From assembly GCA_964036275.1 (NCBI GenBank), contig OZ038433.1, positions 39,961,336-40,025,335 on the forward strand: a DNA stretch of 64,000 bases, given 5' to 3'. Of this stretch, positions 25,160 through 35,053 are shown piece after piece. The notes under the pieces were generated by a model. It had not been told where the DNA came from. It saw only the letters and a list, made by a program, of their open reading frames with translations, and ran no database searches. How positions within the stretch are numbered: the stretch's first letter is position 1; each line of letters begins with the position of its first letter. The stretch is from Litoditis marina. Its lineage: Eukaryota > Nematoda > Chromadorea > Rhabditida > Rhabditidae. Made by a program: the position numbers and the translations under genes.

Positions 25160-28100
25160 ATGAACAAAACACGTTTATTAGACGTGAAGATTGTTCGTGA
25201 ATTGATTGCTTCATTACAAGAACACTACGCGAAGCACACGGATATAGTCTTAAATCTGGCAGTCTCAGTTCTGGTCAGTTTGTTGTTTAAAGTAGGACGA
25301 TTGTGTGGTCTATTCGCCACGATTCAGTCCTTCAAACTGCAATACATTTTTCAATTGCAGTTTAAAGGACCGTTGACACGAGATTGGTCCACATAATCGT
25401 CCTTCTTTAAATGAATTTTTATTACTCTAGTCAACTTGATTTCTTTTTCCACAATCAATATAGCAATCCCCTCTATATCGGGGTCTGCACAGCCAATTGT
25501 CTATATTCCGCTGTGTTTCCTGTAGGTTGATATAAATTCGTCTTGGATAATAATGCGACCAGACTACCACTTAGAGTTGTTCATCTGTTTCAAGATCAAA
25601 CTACAACCTAGATAAGGGGAACATTCTTGGTATATGAGAACTGGCGAATTGAGAAAAATCCAGCCGTTCAGCTATTTTATCTTTTTTTTTGAGATAATTT
25701 GAGATCTTTCTTTGTCGGCATTCTTCTCTCCGTCCAGTAACATTTAAAACGCACAGCGTTCAAACTACAAACTGCTTGGACTGGAACCCTGTCGTATACT
25801 TGGAACTACTTGAAGGTGATCGCCTTCATCAGTTACCAAGCCCTGACTCTCCTCACGAGGCCGAATCGCTATGATAGACCCCAGAAACTGGAACCGGACA
25901 AACTCAAAAAGGTACATTGATTTCAGTTAAACAAAAGGGTAGAAACATCACAGTATTCGGTTTTCTCATTTTGTATTGTGTACAGTTTGGATTTTTTTAA
26001 CAAATAGACCATAATTATCTTGCTCGAAGAGTTCACAAAATCAGCGCAATCGAATAGGGTACCTGAATAGGGAATAGGGTGAGTTCTAAAGATTCAACCA
26101 ACTCAGCGAACTTCGCCGCCACTGATTGCATATAAAAAGTAGATGATACTAAGTGATAATTAGTTATATGTTTTACAAAGTTTATTTTGTTTATAGCCAA
26201 CCTGCGACAAAGGCACGGGAGACGATGCGCTGTTCACTGATCTACACGAACATTTGTACAAGGGCAATGAGGTATAGTTTGATTCACGTATAGGAAGGGA
26301 CCAAACCTTTGTTGTAGTTTGCTCTCGATACACGTCTTTTTCTACAAATATAGTCCGATAAGCAACGAAATGACACTACCCAACACAGCGCAATAGGGCA
26401 GAATACACCGCATATCGGCTTCACATTTCGGTTCAAGAATAGCCTGGACATTTCATTGACACGCTACTAGGGTTGTTGAAGCCAAACTCGAATTTCGAAA
26501 AAACTCAAAATAACTCGAAATTTCGAGTTTTGAGTTCGACTCGAAACTCGGAAAACTCGGTTTTTCTCAAAACTTGTAAAGCTCGAAACTCGAAATTTTC
26601 AACTCGATTAACAACCCTACACGCTACTGTCGTCCGTTTTTCATCACGTACATCAAGAATGAACGTTTCTATGAATAACCACTATATAATACTCAATACG
26701 AAGTAATAGAATATAGTTATTCTGAATCCAGATTCCTTACCATCTGCCCGTTTTCGACGATGATGAAACACTGAAGCACTCGCAGTATTTCTATGAGCAG
26801 ATGCGAATGCGAAGGAGCGTAAGGACGTTCAGGTGCACTTTTCGCTCTATCAAAAACAAATCTAAACAGTGTATCTTACATTTTCCCGCTGTGTTAGTAG
26901 TTTGGTCCCGTTGATTTTAGGTCGTAATTGAGTGACTTGTATCCACTGGATCCTGTTCACCCCTGACATTTCTCTGTTTCACCCCGAAACCACCCCTGTT
27001 TTAGCAGGGGCCAAACCGCGGTCTGGCCCCTGCTAAGACAGGGAGAAAACAGAGGAATTTCTGAGGAAAATCAGAGAAATCTCAGTGACGAAAGAGAGAA
27101 ATCACGGGTTGCTTCAGAACATAATATAAACGAATATTCTAGAAAATAAACATTTTTTTTATTATCTATAGACAATATCAAAAACATTTTGTAAATTTTT
27201 ACTTTCACTTATTAAAGACCAAGGGTCACGCCAACATTTGTTTTTAAATTCTACCTTCAACTTTTTTTGTGGGTTTCAGGGCCAGGGAAAGTGATTGAGA
27301 CTAAAATGGAAAGATAACAATAGAAGATTAATGCTTTTCTGTAATCTTGGTTACTGTACCGTTTTGTTTATTTGAACTGGCGCCATACGCAAATGCGCGC
27401 CACGGTGATCATGCACGAATATGCTGCTGGATGGCGCAGCTGAGAAAGTCAAGATGTTTGATGTCTCTCTGTTTTTTTTATGTTTTATTAATGTATGAAA
27501 TTTCATTTCAACTATGGTTAATTGATGTGAGTTGGCTCAGGCCCCAGTTCTTCTGTTCTTGGAAAAACACTTATTCGAACCGGTTGTAAATTCAAATAGT
27601 TTAATTGATAATCAAAATCCAGTATCTTATAACCTGTTTACCGAAGTGGTTAATTTTGGAACGTTGTTCTTTAACCTCCATGAAGCGGCCCACGTTTGTC
27701 AAGTGTATAGGTGTAATTTGTATTTAAGTTAATTGGTCTTGTAGTTACACTTATTTTTCAGAGTTGGGTGCTTTCTTCTGCGACGTTTATTGTCTTGGTC
27801 CTGGGGATCAACCCGATACTAATGGAATCATCTGGTGTTCTCGGATGGTCCAGTGTTCCCGCATTCTTGCCCGATAGGGATTCTCGGTTGGATATTGCTT
27901 ATTTTTGTGTATGATATCTTACATATTTAATTTAGAGTTTTGTACCACTTTTGTTTGGCCGGTAGACGGACTTCAAGCCAGAGCTTTTGGTATTCAGGTT
28001 AGACATTCAGCATGGTAATTTCGAATGTTGTCTACCCATCTGTAAAATGTGTCTGCTAATAGAAAATGGGTTTTTTCTACTTAAAAACGTCAGTCCTTTC

Positions 28101-31100
28101 GGTTTGGCTTTTCAAACGAGACTAATTATGCTACATTGCTCAAAAAGGAGCCCGTTGTACTGAAAATCTGGTAGGTTGGACAACCACACTAGATTATGCA
28201 TCAATAGTTATAGTTTTCTGTGTGCCAGGCCCATTGTCAGTCTACCGACCAAGTATACATCATCTTTTCGTTTGTTTAGCTGTCGTTTTTTGATACAACT
28301 GCGTTGTCTCAATTTTGCTCAATGTAGAAAAAATAGACGAAGCTATTGAAAGAAAACCAAGCATTATGCATTCGACGAATATACGAACTATTACTTATGT
28401 ATCTCTCAACAGCTTTCGTAACTTACAACTCCATTATCTGGTTCTTTTTTTCCGAATGCAGCCAAACCATGTTACGATGCAACCAGGTTGCAACCAAACG
28501 TGTTGTCCCCCTGTTTGCTAGTATGAACATAGAACACAATTATTATTCGTATGTATATTGTGTTTCTATAAGTAAATAGACATACTAGATTTATACGAGT
28601 CTCAATCAAGACAGCTGTCGGTTGTTTAAGATTTTCATAATATATATTCTCGAAATTCTGATTGTGTATTCATTTCTGTATTTATTTCACGTACACTGAA
28701 TTATTGTCAGATAGAATAATAAACTGCATGTGTACCTCACAAGTCCATGTATTTCAAAGCATAATATGAATTTTTATTATTATTGTTATTTTCGAAAAAA
28801 AAATCAACAAAAAACATTGTACCGACGACTTGTAGCCTCTGTTCCTCTCGCATCTCGTAATTTGGACACAACATCATCTGAAAATATGATGTGAACAGTT
28901 TTAATTTATGATATATACCGTGAAGTGTGAACTGGGTTACATGTAAGAGGCTGCTGTTAGGTATCTTACCGGTCCCTACATGACCAAACAGTCGAGCCGA
29001 AAGAATCGGTTCTGCATACGATGGTTATATTGAATAGTAATAGTGAAAGCATACTAAGTCATGAGGTGCCAATTTCTGATTGCACACTGTTTTCGCCAAG
29101 AACTTGCAGGTTTTTTTGATTGCAGTGACACGAACTTTGAACAGTTACTCATTCATATGTATACACCACTTCATTAAGAAAATTTTGATCCCGAAAGGTA
29201 GTTTATTTACGAGTAAATGGCCCAATCTCAGTGATACACGTGTTCAGGGTATAATTTCTCTTCAAAACCAACCGCTTTCCATCATACCCAATCATACACC
29301 AGCAAGGTTGTCCGATTAGTCAGAAAAATTCGAAAAACGGACTACTTTTTAGCCGAAAATATAAAAATCGGTCTACTTTTGATGAAAAATTCTAAACTTT
29401 CACTTGTTTACATCTGAAAACGGACTTATTTTTGTCGCTTAGTCAGACCTTACTGGTGTATGTACCCAATTCTCAACGTTTCGTGAATATAGGTTGAAAA
29501 GCGAAGATTAGTTTGTTTTTGTTTTGTTCAAATTTAAAAGATAAGCGGTTGAGTTTTGAGAGGAAGCGGTTTTACATGCTAAGTGGGCTGAGGACTTAAA
29601 TAGTTCTTGTAATTCCCGCAAAGGTTCCGAAAACACGCACCCGCGACCCGCCAGTAAGTTGTTACTGTTCTACTAAATGGAACCCGTTTTCCAGTAAGAT
29701 GTTACTGTTCTAGGAAATGGAACCCGTTTTCAATTAAACTAAGCGACGTTTCGAGGGAACAGAAAGAGCCCCGTGTTAAGAATTTATGGAACATGACAGC
29801 TTGGGTATCATCTCCCATAGATTAATACAAGGATTATCGGTTGTTGTTTTTTTGGCCACACGATAAAGTTGATATTTTAGGTGCTGTACGTTCAAACAAG
29901 AGAAATTTACGATAAGAGTTGTATGAAATGAAACGTTGACTCGTGACTCACTTTTTTATTTGTAGTTGTACTCGGCAAATCGTGCAAATTGACGTCGAAG
30001 ATAGCTCTGAAAACAGACAAATTCGAGATATACGCGATAACACGAATGAAAGAGAAAGAGCTACAAGAAGGGAGAAAACCTGCGGAGATAATATATAATA
30101 TACAAATGTTCTAAACTCGATTTCTAATGAATAACTCGTCATGTTTCAGACCCGGTCAATGTAGAGATAAAAGTTTATATTGGCAGAAAATAATAGTTTG
30201 TTACCATTCACGTTAGGAAAAGTTGCTTCAAAATCTTAGAATTAGGATTGGGTTATAATTAGCGAATTGTCGAATTTTCTTCGCAAAATCTTAGAAATTA
30301 CCGTATTTCAATCATTTCGTAGTTTCAAAATGACTCTTCTCGGTAGGCCAGTCAACTTTCTGGCGTTTTCTAACTACTAATAAAAGTTAATATGTTGATT
30401 GCTACAAATTCATTGGCATAGTGTAAGTAACGAAACATGTTGTACGAAAAGAAAACGTTGAATGGAAACTCACCTCGAAACCTTGTCAGTTGTCCACATC
30501 ACATTGTGCCCAGGCAGAATCTCGAGTGTCTTCCTGGAAACAGACGAAGATAAGACATATTTTACAAAATATATGTAGAGAAAGTACAAAACACCACATC
30601 TAATGAGAGTATAAACATATTGATCGTACGTTGCATCAACTTTGACGTGAAAGCAACACGCAAAACTCATATATTTAATCCAGTTAACGAGAAAGCAGAA
30701 AAGGATGTACACTGGCAGAAAACGCTTAATCAGATCAGACAAAATTAATGTTAAAATATAGAATTGAGCTGTTTGTTCGAATTCGAGACTCTATTATCGC
30801 AAGATGATCACATACCCACAAAGAAGTTATTATACCAATCAAATGAATGTTACTGACAATAAAATTCGAGAATACAGAATTATAGAGCGATAATGATAAA
30901 ATATAACCGAGAATTTAGAAAAAACGCCGCATCGCATTGAGCGGTAAAAACCGCTAAGGTACGGTATGATGGCAAGTACGTGATACACTGCCAAAATTAG
31001 GAGCAACTAGGAGCGCGGCGGGAATTTGAAAAATATTGAAAAACACATCAAAAATTTTGCACATCATGAATTAAAAAATGGTATTTCGGGTACTTATGCA

Positions 31101-34100
31101 ACAGGGGACATAGAATATAATCCAAAACTAGTCTCATTTTCAATGTTGGCGTGACCCTTGGTCTTTAACCCTGCAGTTAATAATTAAGTACTCTTCCATA
31201 TTATAAATAATATATGATACGGTTTTAAACTCGAGTGAAGCGAGAAACGGCGGCCAGCCAGGTCTGGCGGTGCGCCGTATCTAGTACGGGTTGGCTCCAA
31301 TGTGTGCAGAACAGCTGATCGAGCCAGCTACTCTGGTGCGCCGCGCGCGAAATCGCTGTTTTCTCCCCGCCACATCCCTGCTAATGATTGCTCTATAATA
31401 TCCCGTACATATCCCTGAAATACCTCCCGTATTTCCCTACTAAAAATGTCAAAGTAAGTGCTGGGAAATTACCGGGAAATCACCCGGAATTATCCCTGAT
31501 CTACCCCGATTTTCCCCCTACTTTCTCTCAGAAATTTCAGTGAAAATTTTTTCTCTGTTCTGTCAGGGAAGTCCAACTACCTATGTCGAGGCCCAACTGC
31601 AACAAATATTGGTGTTATTGGAGGGTTCTTGAGACTTTCATCTATTCCAAAAAGTTATTCTTCAAGCTGTTTAACAATATAATTTTTATCTTTGAGATTT
31701 CTATTACGAAAACCCGAAAATGAACTTGTTGCCAACATGTTTTGACTCTCAGGGAAAAAGTTGGTTAACCACTTTTCCCTTTTCTCCATGGAGTAACGAA
31801 ATATACAACTTTCGTTTCATATTCTCTCATTTCAGTGACCGTCCGGTATCGCTGAAAATTATTCAAAATCTGATCAAAACTGCAGGTTCGTTTTCCATTT
31901 GAAAATTTTGTTGACTACTTATCTTACTTTTGTTCCAATCTGTTGAGTTTGTTGTTTTATCCCGTATAGTTCAGGACTTTTTTGGAATTTGTGCTGTTTT
32001 CCAACTCGGGACTGACTACAAATCAAATTGATTCAGTTCTCCCAAATGTAGTTTGATCAGGATCACTTTCTGATTTTCTGCTGGTAGAAAGATAAAACTA
32101 CAACTGAAATGACCTTCCTATGGTTATAGTGCACTAACTTATCATTTAAACCTCTGTGATTCACTAGGGGTGTTCAGGAACTGCGCCCTCCGTGGGGAAT
32201 GCCCAGCCATGGATTTTCTGTGTTATCGTTCGAGATGATTTGAAACAAATGATTCGGCAGTTATTGGAGGAGAGTGAGAGGGAGAACTACACTACAAGGT
32301 AGTCATCAACTACGCGTTCTTCAATTCCGGAGAGTTTTGAAATCGATCGGAATTCCATTCATTAGTTGACAACGTATACATAGAAGTCGCCAAATTCTAA
32401 CCAGTTTTATCTACAGCGGTTACAAAATTGTCGCTAAAACGATCCCAAGACTTCAGGTCGTACCATTACATCAGCAGAGTTCTCTTGCAAGTCTCCACAG
32501 CGGGTCTCCTGAGCTTGAAACGAGCTATAAAGTAACTAAATATTACAAATAATTTATATGACTATTATGTTTTATTTCAGGGCAGGAGCTGAATGGGTGG
32601 TCGATGTTTCGCAGTTGCAATCGACCTGGAGTCGACCTTATATCACTGACGCTCCCTATGTACTCGCAGTTTGTCATGAGGTGGATTTTCTAAAAATTCT
32701 TCTCTTTCACGTCATTTTACAGTGTTTTGTCAACTGTGTACGTGAGGGGATAACCATCTACAACCAGGAACATTATTTATATGCTGACGTGAGTTACACG
32801 TTTCCTGCTACTATTTGGCTCACAGGTTTTGCGTCCAGTATATTCTCTTCTTAATAATGTTTGTTTCCGGTCTTCAAAGATGTGGGAGGGAAGAAGGAGC
32901 GTCTGTTCCACTACAACCAGATGAGTGCCGCCATAGCTGTCGGCATGTTGCTGGCAGCCATCCAAAATGTGGGGCTGGCCACAGTAGTCACCTCTCCCCT
33001 CAACGCCGGACCCCAGATATCTAAACTGCTACGGAGGCCAGACTCGGAATGTGTAGGTTTCACCATTAAATGAAGTTGAATAAGAATGAAGTTATTTCAT
33101 AAATGAATTAGGAAGAATATATACTATCTATAATAGGTATAGTTCGTTTCACCGAACAATACCCCTTTATTACAGTACATTTATGTGGGCGGAGCGACGA
33201 GGTTGGCAAATATGCAAGATGTAGATTTGAATCAAAAATTAGGCTCAGGAAGGAACCCAACCCGCTGGCTGCAGGCGGCGCGGCGCCATTTAGCGCATGG
33301 CCAAAGGAGCACATGAGGATAAACAAAATAGCTCTGTCTTACACCTGGCTCTAGATCCAAATACTATTTAGAAATAAATTGAACAACTAAACTTTCACAT
33401 AACCCCTTCTCAACCGAACGTGAGTGAATCTGAACACTTTAGGTGGTTAATTTATGAAAGATAACAATAAATTTAATTCATCACAATGATTTTTTACTCT
33501 TCTAATTTATCCAATCCAAACTTATCATAATAGCTAAATAGCATTAGTTTATTATTATACACTCTAAATATGAACGTTTGGTTTGAAAAAAAACCCGAAA
33601 AAATAACGTTAATTGAATAAAGTTGTAATTTAATTAAAATCGGCGCACGCGAGCCGCGACGCATGTGACACAGACTGGTCGCTTACTTGAATCGGCTGTC
33701 TGTTTCGCTTTCGTAGAGGTACATTGTTTGGTGGAACGAACTATATGTAGTATTGATGTTGCAAAAGAAAAGTTCCCAGATATCAAAACTGCTCCGAAGG
33801 CCAGACTCCCAATTTGTAGAATTCACAACTAGAGTTGTTGGATTTATTTTGATTTACATAGACAAAGAAAAGTGCAATCACGACTAAGGCGCAGATCGAG
33901 CTACAAACCCAGCAGATAAGAAGTAGGGTGACCGCTTCTCGACGAGTGAACGTGTAGACCAGAGCGATTCAAACCAGCTGCTTCTCATCGACATGCATAC
34001 GCCATATTCATTCACTCGTGCGTGTTCGGCATGCCATTTGAACTGACAAGATCATTTAGTTCCCCTTTCACAGTTTGAAGTTGGATCAATTATCGATTTC

Positions 34101-34198
34101 AGTTGATGACTCTGTTGCCACTCGGCTATCCTGGTTACGATGCCACGGTTCCGGATATCAAAAGGAAGCCCATCGAGAACATTACCAAGTTATATTGA
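25160..34198 (+). CDS. IYD: Iodotyrosine deiodinase homologue (FMN nitroreductase fold), 9 exons, 288 aa
   Basis: Exons: 25160-25291, 26197-26271, 26732-26832, 31836-31885, 32178-32298, 32581-32680, 32723-32741, 32880-33052, 34103-34198; 288 aa (human IYD 289). Residues ~28-44 form a hydrophobic N-terminal anchor. Family blocks: YFYEQMRMRRSVRTFSDRPV (phosphate-binding Arg-Arg-Ser), AGTAPSVGNAQPW, HYNQMSAAIAVGMLLAAIQN, TSPLNAGP, and the C-terminal LLPLGYPGYDATVPDIKRKP. Known reaction: NADPH-dependent reductive removal of iodide from mono- and diiodotyrosine with FMN; the nematode member SUP-18 is membrane-bound and affects a two-pore potassium channel. The lid residues that grip the substrate zwitterion in mammals (Glu, Tyr, Lys) align to E153, Y157 and R178, so Lys is replaced by Arg. 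The 19-nt exon 32723-32741 is inferred from phase only. An acceptor ends 6 nt before the ATG. Intron 3 is 5.0 kb; intron 8 contains a decayed copy of the end of exon 8. Confidence 0.9.
25295..25402. mobile_element. MITE family A copy 3, abutting an IYD splice donor
   Basis: Starts GGACGATTGTGTGG and ends CCACATAATCGTCC, with the shared TACATTTTTCAATTGCAG centre. Its first base is 4 nt after the end of IYD exon 1, so the donor GTAGGACG overlaps the inverted end of the element. Confidence 0.8.
26469..26618. mobile_element. 150-bp MITE with 10-bp target-site duplication
   Basis: Ends are AGGGTTGTT (26469-26477) and AACAACCCT (26610-26618). The flanking direct repeat ACACGCTACT is perfect at 26459-26468 and 26619-26628. 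The interior is built from aactcgaaa / tttcgagtt palindromic phrases. Ten-base target duplications are in the range of Mutator-like elements (8-11 bp); the family is inferred from that alone. It lies in IYD intron 2. Confidence 0.85.
28801..30742 (-). CDS. Possible small nested minus-strand gene (weak)
   Basis: An open frame at 30742-30474 (90 codons, hydrophobic N-terminal half) ends at a good donor (GTGAGT at 30473). In phase it can join 30006-29952 (acceptor TTTTCAG, donor GTGAGT), giving RAIFDVNLHDLPSTTTNKK, and then an exon beginning at 28877 after ATTTTCAG, followed by AATAAA-like sequence near 28775. The splice signals are good but no family similarity is seen, and the last exon turns into low-complexity Asn codons. 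It could be a gene, a non-coding RNA, or chance. Confidence 0.25.
29294..29462. mobile_element. MITE family B copy 3
   Basis: Ends are CATACACCAGCAAGGTTGTC and CAGACCTTACTGGTGTATG. The interior matches the 10750-10915 copy on the opposite strand (cggactactttttagccgaaa, aatcggtctacttttgatga). Confidence 0.8.
29651..29730. repeat. 40-bp tandem duplication
   Basis: 29651-29690 and 29691-29730 are the same 40-bp unit (CCAGTAAG...ACCCGTTTT) with two differences. It lies within the TIR-bounded segment in IYD intron 3. Confidence 0.9.
33773..33829 (+). pseudogene. Decayed duplicate of the end of IYD exon 8
   Basis: The stretch CCCAGATATC-AAACTGCT-CG-AGGCCAGACTC plus the following GTAG..TTCAC matches 33009-33063, the end of IYD exon 8 and its donor, with scattered substitutions. 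It lies 0.7 kb downstream in the same intron. The donor is lost (TTTGTAGAA). Confidence 0.7.
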
Positions 34199-34898
34199 AT
34201 CACTACATTATAACTCTCAAATGAATGATCTCAGTTTGACCTAATACTCCGGTTTAGCTATACGGTTATTGTTTGCTCTCAGTGAGTAAGGTTTGAGATG
34301 AACTCAGATTTCACATGCAACTTTCTGCCACTTTTCGGAAGGTGTATTGTGCTAGGTTTGCCGATCAACCTACAACCCAAATTATTTCACACCACACATG
34401 TTTACTACGAACAGTTTATGGGGAAAAGATTACCTCTCCGTCGAACATAGCACAGTGAAAAGTATGAACGATATGTTTATTCGAATTATCAAAATGAGTA
34501 CAATAGATGAGGTGAAAAAAAGTACACTCACGGAATGGATTTTGTTTTGAAACCACGACAAGAAATACCAAAATCAACAGAAAAAATACATACTCTGAAT
34601 ACCGGCGCAGAACATTTTCAATGAATCCAATAATGTGCAAGACAAGAATACCCACGAAAAATTTCCTATGGAGAGATCTTCAAAATGCAATTGTGCTAAA
34701 GTCAAAATATTATTATTTTACCAATTTGTTGAAAGTTCAACCATGCAGTTGGTAATACATTCATCATTAATTTTTAATCTAAACAAATTCGTAGAAAAAA
34801 GAAAAGAGTTATTGTGAGGCAAGTAGAAATCATGTGTCTATGGATTCCCTGAATGAAAGGTATGCAAAACTATCAATGTTTCACGTTCTGCTGTGTTT

Positions 34899-34963
34899 GT
34901 AGTTTGACCCCCGCATATTGGTCAATATTCAAAATATCTGCTGTGCATAGGGATCAAACTACA
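34899..34963. repeat. Foldback with GTAGTTTGA / TCAAACTAC ends
   Basis: TTTGTAGTTTGACCCC near 34896 is inverted at GGGATCAAACTACAA (34950-34964). This GATCAAACTAC motif recurs across the window (81, 25594, 36492, 39008, 39063, 43009, 60372), often as inverted pairs, so it marks a short-interspersed MITE family. Confidence 0.55.
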
Positions 34964-34985
34964 ACTCATATATGCTTACAATATG

Positions 34986-34986
<1 letters not shown>

Positions 34987-35039
<53 letters not shown>
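34987..35039. repeat. (TA)n microsatellite
   Basis: An uninterrupted TA array of about 25 units. It begins 15 nt beyond the stop codon of the minus-strand Myb/SANT-like gene, so it falls in that gene's 3' UTR. Confidence 0.95.
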
Positions 35040-35040
<1 letters not shown>

Positions 35041-35053
35041 CATTAATAAGCTG

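Larger units (their letters stand above)
27212..31168. mobile_element. 3.96-kb segment bounded by perfect 27-bp inverted repeats, inside IYD intron 3
   Basis: 27212-27238 (TTAAAGACCAAGGGTC...) is the exact inverse of 31142-31168 (...GACCCTTGGTCTTTAA). Both ends carry TTAA, which would suit a TTAA-duplicating transposon, but no other target duplication is visible. No transposase is recognisable between them. The interior holds a family B MITE (29294-29462), a 40-bp tandem duplication (29651-29730) and a minus-strand open frame with splice signals (30470-30742). It makes up most of the 5-kb intron. Confidence 0.7.

Noticed and set aside
32723..32788. 66-nt version of IYD exon 7 ending at GTGAGT (IYNQEHYLYAD)
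   Set aside because: It leaves the wrong phase for the next exon, whose frame is fixed by strong family similarity; the 19-nt version fits. RNA data could reverse this.
34416..34655. 79-codon hydrophobic minus-strand frame with a GTGAGT donor (MGILVLHIIGFIENVLRRYS)
   Set aside because: No partner exon in phase was found and there is no similarity. It is left out as a gene.
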